Of a stretch of 34,759 nucleotides of DNA, positions 6,737-14,464 are shown in pieces. The DNA is from Caldisericota bacterium (GTDB lineage: Bacteria > Caldisericota > Caldisericia > B22-G15). Position 1 is the stretch's first letter; every line of letters starts with the position of its first letter. The notes under the pieces are model-generated. The model was not told where the DNA came from. It saw nothing but the letters and a program-made list of their open reading frames with translations, and ran no database searches. The position numbers and the translations under genes were made by a program. The stretch is taken from contig JAKPCM010000104.1 of assembly GCA_029553255.1 (NCBI GenBank), positions 1 to 34,759 of the forward strand, written 5' to 3'.

Positions 6737-8345
6737 TATCTTTTTTATGAAGTTTTTTGTAATAACTTTTTGCAAATCTATGTGCCTCATCTCTTACTCT
6801 TTGAAAAAGTTGTAATACATTTGAATCTTTAGGAAGAATAATTTCTTTATCAAAATCTTCGTAAAAAAGGGTTTCAAACTCTTTTGCTAATGCAATAAAT
6901 TTGTATGGTAAAATTAGTTCTTCTTTAACTTTTAAAGCTACATTTAATTGTCCCCTACCGCCATCTATTAAAATAAGATCTGGTTCCCATGGAAACTCTT
7001 TATCATTTTTATGTAAGAATCTTCTAATGAAGACCTCTTTTAACATAGCATAATCATCTGGTTTATGGGTTAAATTTATTTTAAATTTTCTATAATATTC
7101 CTTTTTTTCTTTACCATTATAGAAAACAACAAGTGAACCAACTGCATATTTACCAGAGATATTCGATATATCATATCCTTCAATATATTCAGGAACTTTT
7201 TGTAAATTTAACAGCCCTTTAATTTCTCTAAGCGTCTCTTTATCTTTTGAAAAGTATATTTTTTGAAAATGCTCTTTTGCATTTTCTTCTGCGAGTTTCA
7301 AAACATCTTTTTCAAAGCCACTTTTAGGTATTTTCAATTTCAAATTTTTCTTAAACTTTTCTTTCAAAAATGTTAATAGTTCATAATCATTTTCTAATTT
7401 ATAATTAATAAAAATTGTGTCTGGAATATCAGTTTTTTTTGAATAAAACTCAGATATAAAAGATATTAAAATTTCAGATTCACTACCTTCTCCAACTAAT
7501 TCATAAGGTTTCTCAAAAACTAATCTACCTCCTCTAATCTCCATAAATTCAATTAAACTTAGATTTTTTTCTTTATAAAGATAAACCACATCAAAAGACT
7601 TATTCTGATTTGTTATAACTCTCTGATCATAAAAAACTTTATCAATTGATCTTATAATATCTCTTGTAACAGCTGCTTTTTCAAAATTTAAATTATTTAC
7701 ACTCTTTTGCATATCTTTTAATAAGGAATCTTTTAATTTTTTATAACTGTTTTTTATTAAAAGAATAAAATCATTAACTGATTTTAAATAATTTTCTTTA
7801 GAAATATTATTTATACAAGGCGCAGAACATTCTCCTAAATCATAATAGATACATTTTTTATCAGGTAATTTTTTCTCACATTTTCTAATTTTAAACAATT
7901 TTCTTCCTAAAGAGACAACTCTTCTCAAAGATTTCACATCAACAAAAGGTCCAAAATAGATAGAGTTATCTTTCTTTAATTTTCTTGTTATCTGTATATA
8001 TGGATATTCATCCATAACTATTTTTAAATATGGATATGATTTGTCATCTTTCAACCTTATGTTGAATTTTGGTTTATATTTTTTGATAAGATTTGATTCT
8101 AAAAGAAGAGCTTCTTCTGGAGAAGATGTCATAATATAATCGAATGATTCTATATTATTTCTTAGGATCTCATCCTTTGGAAATGTTACATTTTTTAAAC
8201 TAATATAACTACTCAATCTATCTTTTAAAGAGGTTGCTTTTCCTACATAAATTACCTCTCCTTGTTTATCATAAAAAATATAAACCCCGGGTTTTTCTGG
8301 AACTTTGGTTAAATCTTCTTTCCACTTCATAATTACATTTTTCAT
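6720..8345 (-). CDS. uvrC: Excinuclease ABC subunit C lacking the C-terminal HhH domain
   Basis: UvrC makes the two incisions of nucleotide excision repair with UvrB. Visible parts in order are the GIY-YIG nuclease (PGVYIFYD...VIYVGKATSLKDRL, about 19-46), the Cys cluster region, the UVR UvrB-binding segment (about 205-235), and the RNase H-like nuclease with EGYDISNISG and ILIDGGRGQL. The protein ends shortly after RDEAHRFAKSYYKK at 541 aa. The tandem helix-hairpin-helix that usually follows is missing, and the reverse strand is occupied by the kinase gene, so this is not a recent frameshift. A second in-frame ATG at 8330 is a possible start, because the -10 box implies RNA starting close to 8342. 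Confidence 0.95.
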   Translation of the reverse strand: MKNVIMKWKEDLTKVPEKPGVYIFYDKQGEVIYVGKATSLKDRLSSYISLKNVTFPKDEILRNNIESFDYIMTSSPEEALLLESNLIKKYKPKFNIRLKDDKSYPYLKIVMDEYPYIQITRKLKKDNSIYFGPFVDVKSLRRVVSLGRKLFKIRKCEKKLPDKKCIYYDLGECSAPCINNISKENYLKSVNDFILLIKNSYKKLKDSLLKDMQKSVNNLNFEKAAVTRDIIRSIDKVFYDQRVITNQNKSFDVVYLYKEKNLSLIEFMEIRGGRLVFEKPYELVGEGSESEILISFISEFYSKKTDIPDTIFINYKLENDYELLTFLKEKFKKNLKLKIPKSGFEKDVLKLAEENAKEHFQKIYFSKDKETLREIKGLLNLQKVPEYIEGYDISNISGKYAVGSLVVFYNGKEKKEYYRKFKINLTHKPDDYAMLKEVFIRRFLHKNDKEFPWEPDLILIDGGRGQLNVALKVKEELILPYKFIALAKEFETLFYEDFDKEIILPKDSNVLQLFQRVRDEAHRFAKSYYKKLHKKDIIEHQ

Positions 8346-8359
8346 TGTATTATAAATTT
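8346..8359. promoter_or_regulatory. 14-bp divergent promoter between uvrC and miaA
   Basis: Only 14 bp separate the two start codons. The + strand carries TATTAT (8348-8353), 6 nt before the miaA ATG. The minus strand carries TATAAT (8349-8354), facing uvrC. The two -10 boxes share five base pairs, so polymerase could occupy only one at a time. A weak -35 for miaA (TTCATA, 8326-8331) lies inside uvrC. Confidence 0.55.
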
Positions 8360-9271
8360 ATGAAAAAAGTAGTGGTAATTTTTGGTCCAACAGGAGTTAA
8401 AAAAAGTGAAATTGGAGTTTTGCTTTCAAAGGAAATTAATGGAGAAATAATCTCCTTCGATGCCTATCAAATATATAAATATATGGATATAGGAACAAAT
8501 AAAATAAGAAAAGAGGATATGGATAATATCCCTCACCACTTAATTGATATAGTTATGCCTAATGAAACTTTCTCTGCTGGATTATTTAAAGAATTCGCTG
8601 AAAAAGAAATAGAAGAAGTTTTGAAAAGGGATAAAATCCCAGTTTTAGTTGGTGGAACAGGTCTTTATATGAGAACACTTCTTTATTATGAACCACCAAA
8701 AAAAGATGAGAAGATAAGAGAAATTTTAAATAAAAAATTAGAAGAAGATGGATTAGAGGTATTATACAATGAATTATTAAAAATTGACCCTTTTTATGCA
8801 AATAAAATAAATAAAAATGATAAAAAAAGAATAATGAGAGCACTCGAAGTTTATTATATCTATAAAAAACCATTCTCAGGTTTCTTAAAAGAAGAGGAAA
8901 GATATGATTCAATTAAGTTTGGTATTATTATGGAAAGAAAAATTCTTTATAAAAACTTAGAAGATAGAATTGAAAAAATGTTTCAAAATGGATTTATTGA
9001 AGAGGTTAAGTTTATAAAAGAAAAATTTGGCTTTTCTCCTACATCAATAAAAGCAATTGGATATGAAACAATACTGCAATACATAAACGGTGATGTCAAC
9101 CTTGAAGATTGTAAAAAAATAATATTAAAAAAAACAAAAGATTATGCAAGAAGGCAGATAATATGGTTAAGAAAAGAAAAAGATATGATAATTATAGATA
9201 GAACCAATAAAGATGATAAAATGGTACTAAATGAGATTAGAGAGACTATAAAAGAGAGATGGAAGATTTAA
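8360..9271 (+). CDS. miaA: tRNA dimethylallyltransferase with altered P-loop
   Basis: MiaA adds a dimethylallyl group to A37 of tRNAs reading U-starting codons. I placed the start at ATG 8360 (303 aa); the TTG at 8345 would add five residues but overlaps the promoter. Seen in order are a P-loop-like GPTGVKKSEIG, the DAYQIYKYMDIGT substrate segment, PHHLID, PVLVGGTGLYMR, KKRIMRALEV, IGYETI and YARRQIIWLRK. The P-loop is odd: the glycine before the catalytic Lys (GxxxxGKS) is Lys here (codon AAA). There is no ribosome site and the mRNA is probably leaderless. The next gene starts inside its last codons. Confidence 0.94.
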   Translation: MKKVVVIFGPTGVKKSEIGVLLSKEINGEIISFDAYQIYKYMDIGTNKIRKEDMDNIPHHLIDIVMPNETFSAGLFKEFAEKEIEEVLKRDKIPVLVGGTGLYMRTLLYYEPPKKDEKIREILNKKLEEDGLEVLYNELLKIDPFYANKINKNDKKRIMRALEVYYIYKKPFSGFLKEEERYDSIKFGIIMERKILYKNLEDRIEKMFQNGFIEEVKFIKEKFGFSPTSIKAIGYETILQYINGDVNLEDCKKIILKKTKDYARRQIIWLRKEKDMIIIDRTNKDDKMVLNEIRETIKERWKI

Positions 9272-10470
9272 TTAAAAATGTAGAAAAAGAAATTAAATCA
9301 AAATTTGAGGAAATAGAGAGAATTGGAGAGAAAAATTTTATTAAAGTTCTGAACTCTTTCAGAAAAAATAGTGTAGTTGAAAGTGATTTTTTTGATTCAA
9401 CAGGATATGGGTTCAATGATGTTGGAAGAGAAAAACTTGAAAAAGTTTTTGCAGAAATATTTGATAGCGAAGATAGTTTAGTTAGATCACAAATAGCATC
9501 TGGAAGTCATGCTATTTCAATTGTTTTCTTTTCTTTATTAAAACCAGGCGACGAATTAATCAGTATTACTGGTGAACCATATGATACAATTCAAAGAATA
9601 ATTGGTACAAAAAAATCTCCACTTTCTTTAAAAGATTTAGAAATAAGTTATAAAGAATTTAATATTATAGAAAATGACATTGATTTTAGAAAAATCATTA
9701 ATGATAAGACAAAAATGGTTTTTATTCAAAAATCTATTGGTTATGGCAAAAGAAAAAAAACTTTATTAAATAGTGAGATAAAAGAATATATTGATGAAAT
9801 AAAAAATATAAAAGAAGATACTATTGTTTTTGTTGATAATTGTTATGGTGAATTTGTAGAAGAAAATGAGCCAACATCTGGTGGAGCAGACATTATCGCA
9901 GGTTCATTAACTAAAAATCCTGGAGGAGGGATTGTTCCATTTGGAGGATATATAGCAGGTAAAAAAAATTTAATTGAAAAATGTTCTTCACTTTTATCAT
10001 CACCTGGAATAGGTAAATATGGTGGAGCTCAAATCAGTTTTAAAAGATTAGCATTTATGGGTCTTTTTTTAGCACCACATTTTGTAAAAGAAACTTTAAA
10101 AGGTATAATTTTTACTTCAAAACTTTTATCACATTATAATTTTTGTGTTTTTCCAGAATGGTTTGAAAAAAGGGGAGATATAATATTAGGAATTGAATTT
10201 AAAAATAAGAATGATTTAATAAAATTTGCGCAATCAATACAAAAATATTCTCCTGTTGATTCAAATGCGGTTCTTGAACCATTAAAAGAAGATTTTTATA
10301 ATTATGAAGTAATAATGGCAGGGGGAACATTTACTCAAGGTTCATCAATTGAGTTGTCTTTTGATGCACCAATTAAGGAACCTTACATTGGCTATTTACA
10401 AGGAGGGATGATGTATGAATATATAAAATATGTTATTATTAAAATAGTAGAAGAATCTAAAATGGTTTAA
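9259..10470 (+). CDS. PLP-dependent methionine gamma-lyase/aluminium-resistance family protein
   Basis: The 403-aa product belongs to the YnbB-type fold-I PLP family annotated as methionine gamma-lyase-like or aluminium resistance protein. Features are a GYGFNDVGREKLE segment near the start, VRSQIASGSHAISI (cofactor-phosphate region), FVDNCYGEFVE with the PLP-ring Asp, and GSLTKNPGGG, whose Lys should form the Schiff base. The C-terminal EPYIGYLQGGMMYEY is also typical. The start lies inside miaA (13-nt overlap). In Bacillus, ynbB sits in the same general neighbourhood as miaA, supporting the assignment. The physiological reaction is unproven. Confidence 0.9.
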   Translation: MEDLIKNVEKEIKSKFEEIERIGEKNFIKVLNSFRKNSVVESDFFDSTGYGFNDVGREKLEKVFAEIFDSEDSLVRSQIASGSHAISIVFFSLLKPGDELISITGEPYDTIQRIIGTKKSPLSLKDLEISYKEFNIIENDIDFRKIINDKTKMVFIQKSIGYGKRKKTLLNSEIKEYIDEIKNIKEDTIVFVDNCYGEFVEENEPTSGGADIIAGSLTKNPGGGIVPFGGYIAGKKNLIEKCSSLLSSPGIGKYGGAQISFKRLAFMGLFLAPHFVKETLKGIIFTSKLLSHYNFCVFPEWFEKRGDIILGIEFKNKNDLIKFAQSIQKYSPVDSNAVLEPLKEDFYNYEVIMAGGTFTQGSSIELSFDAPIKEPYIGYLQGGMMYEYIKYVIIKIVEESKMV

Positions 10471-10472
10471 TA

Positions 10473-12416
10473 ATGGGAAATTCAACTATTGAAACTAAAA
10501 AAAGATTTTTACTTTATAAATTTTTAATCATCATTATTCTATTTTTATATTTTTTTAATATTTATTCTATTGAAAGTCAAAATCTGAAAAGAATAATTAC
10601 TATTTTGAGTTTTTGTTCTGTTTATTCTCTAATTTTTTATATATTTATTCAACAACTCTCAAAATCATTTTTTTGTGATTTATTAGAAAGTCTATTGGAT
10701 ACAATATCAATAACTTTTTTATTGAATTTATCAGGAGGTTTAAACAACATATTAATTTTATTATACCCTATTTCAATTATTAGATTTATTGACAATAACA
10801 AACTTTTAATTATCAATTTTGTTTTATCTACTTTATCATTACTATTTTTATCAATTTTACAAAAAATTTTTATTTTACCAACTTTCTTTACAGTTTTTAT
10901 TTTAATTTTTATATTTTGTTTTTATTTTAAAAGAAAAGAAAATTATGAATTAAGAAAAAATGAACCTAACTCTTTTGAAAGAAAACTTAATGAGATATAT
11001 AACCTATCAGAGGTATTAATTAAATCTAATGATTTAGATGATCTTCTTAATGAAGTGTCGAATTTCTTAAACAAATTTTTTAATTTTGAAAATGTTTTTT
11101 TCTATCTTTTAGATGAAACTAAAGAAAATTTAATTTTAAGAGGGACTATCAATAAGAGAAAAGAGGAAATTGGTTTTAGAAAAATTAAGATTGGCACAGG
11201 AGTAGCATCAATTCCTTTTGAAACAAAAAATTGGTTTTATGTTGATGATGTAAATAAAAATGATAGATATATTAAAGTTTATGATAATGTAAAATCTGAG
11301 TTTGTATATCCGATAAAAATAAAAGAAGAAATAGTTGGAATTATGGGTATTGAAAGTGAAAGAAGTTTAAATGAAGATGAAAAGAAAATTTTAATAACAA
11401 TTGGAAATATGATAAATATTTCTATTGAAAAACTAACTTCAATATCTGAAACAAAAAAGAAAATGGACTTTATTTCTCTTATAAATCAAATTTCAACTTA
11501 TCTTGTCTCTTCTCTTGATTTGAATGAAGTAACTAAAAAAATTGTCGAAATATTAACTGAACATCTTTCTTATGATTATATAGGAATTTTATTGAAATTT
11601 GATAATAAATTAAAAGTAATTTATTCAATAGGTTTTAAAACACCAGATTTAGAAATAGATATCAATTCTGAAAAAGGAATAGTTGTTCATAGTTTTCGTG
11701 ATAAAAAAACAATAATTGTAAATGATGTCACTAAAGATGATAGATTTATTCAAGATACAAATTCTAAATCTGAAATGGCTGTACCAATTATTTTTGAAAA
11801 AGAACCAATTGGAGTAATAAACATTGAATCTCCAATATTAAATAGGTTTACAGAAGATGATAGAATTCTAATTGAAACTCTTTCAAACACAATTGGTATA
11901 GCAATTATGAATGCAAGATTCTTTGAAGAAACAAAAAAATTAGCAATTACAGATTCATTAACTGGACTTGGGAACTATGGATATCTTGTCACATCAGTAA
12001 CTAAAGAAATAGAAAAATCAAAAAGATATGATCTGCCAATGACACTGATTTTTTTAGATTTGGATAATTTTAAGAGAATCAATGATACAAAGGGACACGA
12101 GGTTGGCAATATGATATTAATAAAAGTAAGTGAAATTATAAAGAAAAATATCAGAAGTTCAGATTATGCGTTTAGATATGGAGGTGATGAATTTATTATT
12201 TTATTACCTCTTACTGATAAATTAACTTCAAGGGAAGTTGCAGAAAGAATAAGGTTGGAGATAGAAAAAACAGAGGTTAGTGGAGTTAAATTATCAGCAA
12301 GCTTTGGAGTTGCATCTTACCCAGAAGATGGTTTTACCTGTTTTGATTTGATAGGGAAATCAGATAAATTTGCTTATATTTCAAAATCTTATGGAGGAAA
12401 TAGAATACACTATTAA
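10473..12416 (+). CDS. Membrane GAF-GAF-GGDEF diguanylate cyclase
   Basis: This 647-aa protein has an N-terminal block of about five hydrophobic helices (residues 15-153), two GAF domains (about 178-322 and 335-482), and a C-terminal GGDEF domain (about 488-647). The catalytic signature RYGGDEF is intact (GGDEF at 570-574), and the product-inhibition I-site RSSD (561-564) lies exactly five residues upstream. It therefore should make c-di-GMP and be feedback inhibited. The entry motif DSLTGLGN is also normal. The GAF domains may bind a small ligand. It starts 2 nt after the PLP enzyme stop and is coupled to miaA. No c-di-GMP effector is visible in the window. Confidence 0.95.
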   Translation: MGNSTIETKKRFLLYKFLIIIILFLYFFNIYSIESQNLKRIITILSFCSVYSLIFYIFIQQLSKSFFCDLLESLLDTISITFLLNLSGGLNNILILLYPISIIRFIDNNKLLIINFVLSTLSLLFLSILQKIFILPTFFTVFILIFIFCFYFKRKENYELRKNEPNSFERKLNEIYNLSEVLIKSNDLDDLLNEVSNFLNKFFNFENVFFYLLDETKENLILRGTINKRKEEIGFRKIKIGTGVASIPFETKNWFYVDDVNKNDRYIKVYDNVKSEFVYPIKIKEEIVGIMGIESERSLNEDEKKILITIGNMINISIEKLTSISETKKKMDFISLINQISTYLVSSLDLNEVTKKIVEILTEHLSYDYIGILLKFDNKLKVIYSIGFKTPDLEIDINSEKGIVVHSFRDKKTIIVNDVTKDDRFIQDTNSKSEMAVPIIFEKEPIGVINIESPILNRFTEDDRILIETLSNTIGIAIMNARFFEETKKLAITDSLTGLGNYGYLVTSVTKEIEKSKRYDLPMTLIFLDLDNFKRINDTKGHEVGNMILIKVSEIIKKNIRSSDYAFRYGGDEFIILLPLTDKLTSREVAERIRLEIEKTEVSGVKLSASFGVASYPEDGFTCFDLIGKSDKFAYISKSYGGNRIHY

Positions 12417-12418
12417 TT

Positions 12419-13018
12419 CTATTCTCCTAATATTTCATTAATGATTTTTTCAAAAGCATTGTCACACCAATTCACTATATAATCCTTTATCTCATCAGCT
12501 TCATTTTTAACAGAATCAACAAAGTTATTGTCTTTTATAGATTTTAAATTTATAATAACATTTAGATAACATGAAAGAGCCCCACTTTTTAAATTTAAAA
12601 TTGAAACTCCAACATCAGAAACTGCATTTTTATTTCCTTTTTCTATTAAAATATTCAAAAAAGGTATAATCTCTTTTGATAATTTTAAAGATTCTAAAGG
12701 GACTGAGGCTGCTCCTTTGAGGGCCTCTTCTATTTTTTGTTTTCTTATATTTTTTTCCTCATCACTATTTTTAGGCAATCTATAAGCATCCATCACAGAA
12801 TCGAAACTTTTCTCATCTTCATAAGATAAATTTAAGAATCTATCTTTTAAATCTTTTAAATCATCAATATAAACTTCTAATCCTTTTGTTAATCCACATA
12901 CCATTGCCGCAAGTGATGCTGAAAAAGATAATAAGATATTACCTATACTTCCTCCTCCTGGAGTTGGAGATGGAGAAGATAACTCTTCGAGGTATTTTTT
13001 AATTGATCTATCTTCCAT
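12419..13018 (-). CDS. Formimidoyltetrahydrofolate cyclodeaminase-like (FtcD C-domain) protein
   Basis: The start was set at ATG 13018 (199 aa) because AGGAGG lies 4 nt upstream; the longer reading starts inside the leader. The protein is an all-alpha cyclodeaminase domain with the hallmark SPSPTPGGGSIGN near the N-terminus, then AAMVCGLTKG and SFDSVMDAYRLPK. It resembles stand-alone FtcD cyclodeaminase proteins (5-formimino-THF to 5,10-methenyl-THF) found in many thermophiles. It faces the diguanylate cyclase gene with 2 bp between the stops. Exact substrate is inferred from the family. Confidence 0.88.
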   Translation of the reverse strand: MEDRSIKKYLEELSSPSPTPGGGSIGNILLSFSASLAAMVCGLTKGLEVYIDDLKDLKDRFLNLSYEDEKSFDSVMDAYRLPKNSDEEKNIRKQKIEEALKGAASVPLESLKLSKEIIPFLNILIEKGNKNAVSDVGVSILNLKSGALSCYLNVIINLKSIKDNNFVDSVKNEADEIKDYIVNWCDNAFEKIINEILGE

Positions 13019-13057
13019 AAATCCTCCTAAATAATTAATAAAAATCAAATCTTATTT

Positions 13058-13063
13058 ATTATA
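13058..13063 (-). promoter_or_regulatory. -10 box of the cyclodeaminase gene
   Basis: A perfect TATAAT on the minus strand predicts RNA starting near 13051 and a leader of about 33 nt ending in AGGAGG. No -35 box is clear. Confidence 0.4.
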
Positions 13064-13114
13064 ATATAGAAAATTATTATGAAAATTAAAAATAATAATT
13101 TTTTATATTGATTG

Positions 13115-13123
13115 TGATAAAAT
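13115..13123 (+). promoter_or_regulatory. Extended -10 promoter of the ferredoxin gene
   Basis: TG-A-TAAAAT lies about 28 nt upstream of the ferredoxin ATG, leaving a short leader that contains a strong AGGAGGTG. An alternative -10 (TATATT, further 3') is possible. Confidence 0.45.
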
Positions 13124-13151
13124 ATCTTTAGTATATTTTAGGAGGTGAATA

Positions 13152-13349
13152 ATGCCTGGACCAATTGTCGATCATGATAAGTGTAATGGTGATGAAGAAT
13201 GTTTTAATGTATGTCCTGCTGATCCAAATGTATTTGAAATCAGAGATGAAGGTGAGAATAAAAAATCATATGTTGTTCATCCAGAAGAGTGTATCGAATG
13301 TGGTTTATGTGTAGATGCTTGCCCTACTGGTGCAATAACATTGGAGTAA
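13152..13349 (+). CDS. Two-cluster ferredoxin with Asp in cluster I
   Basis: This 65-aa ferredoxin is a low-potential electron carrier in the cytoplasm. The second motif is canonical ([12 protein letters not shown]). In the first, [12 protein letters not shown], the second cysteine is replaced by Asp, giving CxxDxxCxxxCP. This matches Pyrococcus furiosus ferredoxin and Desulfovibrio africanus Fd III, where the cluster is [3Fe-4S] or an Asp-ligated [4Fe-4S]. The start has AGGAGGTG 7 nt upstream. A hairpin and tRNA-Ser follow. A redox partner cannot be assigned from neighbours. Confidence 0.93.
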   Translation: MPGPIVDHDKCNGDEECFNVCPADPNVFEIRDEGENKKSYVVHPEECIECGLCVDACPTGAITLE

Positions 13350-13353
13350 TTTT

Positions 13354-13372
13354 GAGGGGATATGTTCCCCTC
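13354..13372 (+). terminator. Hairpin between ferredoxin and tRNA-Ser
   Basis: GAGGGG (13354-13359) and CCCCTC (13367-13372) form a perfect 6-bp stem with a 7-nt loop, 4 nt after the ferredoxin stop. It stands out from the AT-rich surroundings but has no T-run, so it may be a weak terminator, an mRNA 3' stabiliser or a processing site ahead of the tRNA. Confidence 0.45.
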
Positions 13373-13377
13373 TAACT

Positions 13378-13469
13378 GGATGGGTGGCCGAGTGGTTGAA
13401 GGCACCGCACTTGAAATGCGGTAGGTGGTTAAGTCTGCCTCGCGGGTTCGAATCCCGCCCCATCCGCCA
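13378..13469 (+). tRNA. tRNA-Ser(UGA)
   Basis: This is a 92-nt class II tRNA. The acceptor GGATGGG pairs with CCCATCC, followed by discriminator G and an encoded CCA (13467-13469). The anticodon stem is CCGCA/TGCGG with loop CTTGAAA, and anticodon TGA at 13412-13414 reads UCA-type serine codons. A long variable arm and a GCGGGTTCGAATCCCGC T-arm are present. MiaA in this window is predicted to modify A37 of such tRNAs. Confidence 0.97.
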
Positions 13470-13480
13470 GGTTAAATAAA

Positions 13481-14464
13481 ATGCCTGCAAATTTACCGCC
13501 ACAATTTTATGAATTAGAAAAAGAGTATAGAGAGAAAAAAGACATTGAAGAAAAAATTGAGATTTTAAAAAAAATGTATGCTGTTATGCCTAAACATAAA
13601 GGTACAGATAAGTTGCAGGCAGATATTAAAGCAAAAATATCAAAATTAAAAGAAGAGTTAGATTATCAGAAAAAAAATAGAGGTAAAAGAAGTTCTTTTT
13701 ATATTGAAAAAGAAGGGGCTGGACAAATTACAATTGTTGGTCCAACAAACACTGGAAAATCAACACTGTTTGTTTCATTATCAAATGCCTTTTCTGATGT
13801 TGCTCCATATCCTTACACAACAAAAACTCCTATTGTTGGTATGGCAAATTATGAAGATATTAAATTTCAATTGATAGATTTACCACCTTTAACAAAAGAG
13901 GTCGATTTCATCATTATTGATATAATAAGAAATTGCGATTTGATTCTAATTGTACTCTCTTTTGATATAGATTATATAAGTGAATTTAATAATATAATAT
14001 CAACATTGAATGAAAAAGGAATAAATATTCTTGAGGAGGGCTTAATTGATGAATCAATCTTTGAACCATTAAACAAAAGGGGTGTTATTTTTATTAATAA
14101 ATCAGATTTAGTTGATGAAAAAGATATTCAAAATTATATAAAAAATTTAAAAACAAATATACCTATTGTTTATGGTTCTTCATTGTTAAATTATAATATG
14201 GATAAACTTTTAAATAAAATTTTCGAGGGTTTAAATATAATAAGAGTTTATACAAAAGAGCCTGGTAAGCCTCCAGATATGAAGGATCCATTGATTTTAA
14301 AAAAAGGTTCTAATGTAATTGATGCAGCGACAAAACTTCATAAAGAAATTGGAAAAAATTTAAAATATGCAAGATTATGGGGTTCAAGTAAATTTGATGG
14401 ACAAAGAGTAATGAAAGACTACATATTAAAAGATAAAGACATCCTAGAATTTCATACAAAGTGA
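13481..14464 (+). CDS. DRG/Obg-like GTPase with C-terminal TGS domain
   Basis: This 327-aa protein has an N-terminal helical region with many charged residues (about 8-65) and a G domain with G1 GPTNTGKST (87-95), a G2 Thr in PYTTKTP and G4 NKSD (206-209). A TGS domain forms the end (about 253-326). G3 is DLPP (133-136) instead of DxxG, so the glycine that senses the gamma-phosphate is Pro; I believe some bacterial relatives share this. The architecture resembles archaeal/eukaryotic DRG proteins, which bind ribosomes. The ATG lies 11 nt after the encoded CCA of tRNA-Ser with no Shine-Dalgarno, so its mRNA 5' end may be made by tRNA 3' processing. The next gene overlaps it by 4 nt. Confidence 0.9.
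   Translation: MPANLPPQFYELEKEYREKKDIEEKIEILKKMYAVMPKHKGTDKLQADIKAKISKLKEELDYQKKNRGKRSSFYIEKEGAGQITIVGPTNTGKSTLFVSLSNAFSDVAPYPYTTKTPIVGMANYEDIKFQLIDLPPLTKEVDFIIIDIIRNCDLILIVLSFDIDYISEFNNIISTLNEKGINILEEGLIDESIFEPLNKRGVIFINKSDLVDEKDIQNYIKNLKTNIPIVYGSSLLNYNMDKLLNKIFEGLNIIRVYTKEPGKPPDMKDPLILKKGSNVIDAATKLHKEIGKNLKYARLWGSSKFDGQRVMKDYILKDKDILEFHTK

Noticed and set aside
8586-8912. 108-aa minus-strand frame inside miaA, and similar long antisense frames inside thrC, the M20, xer and deoB genes
   Set aside because: They arise from AT-rich codon use opposite real genes, have Phe/Leu/Ile-rich meaningless translations and no start signals.
13305-13502. 65-aa minus-strand open frame over the tRNA
   Set aside because: It is antisense to tRNA-Ser and the ferredoxin end; the GRDSNPRGRLNH-type translation is a standard artefact of tRNA T-arms.
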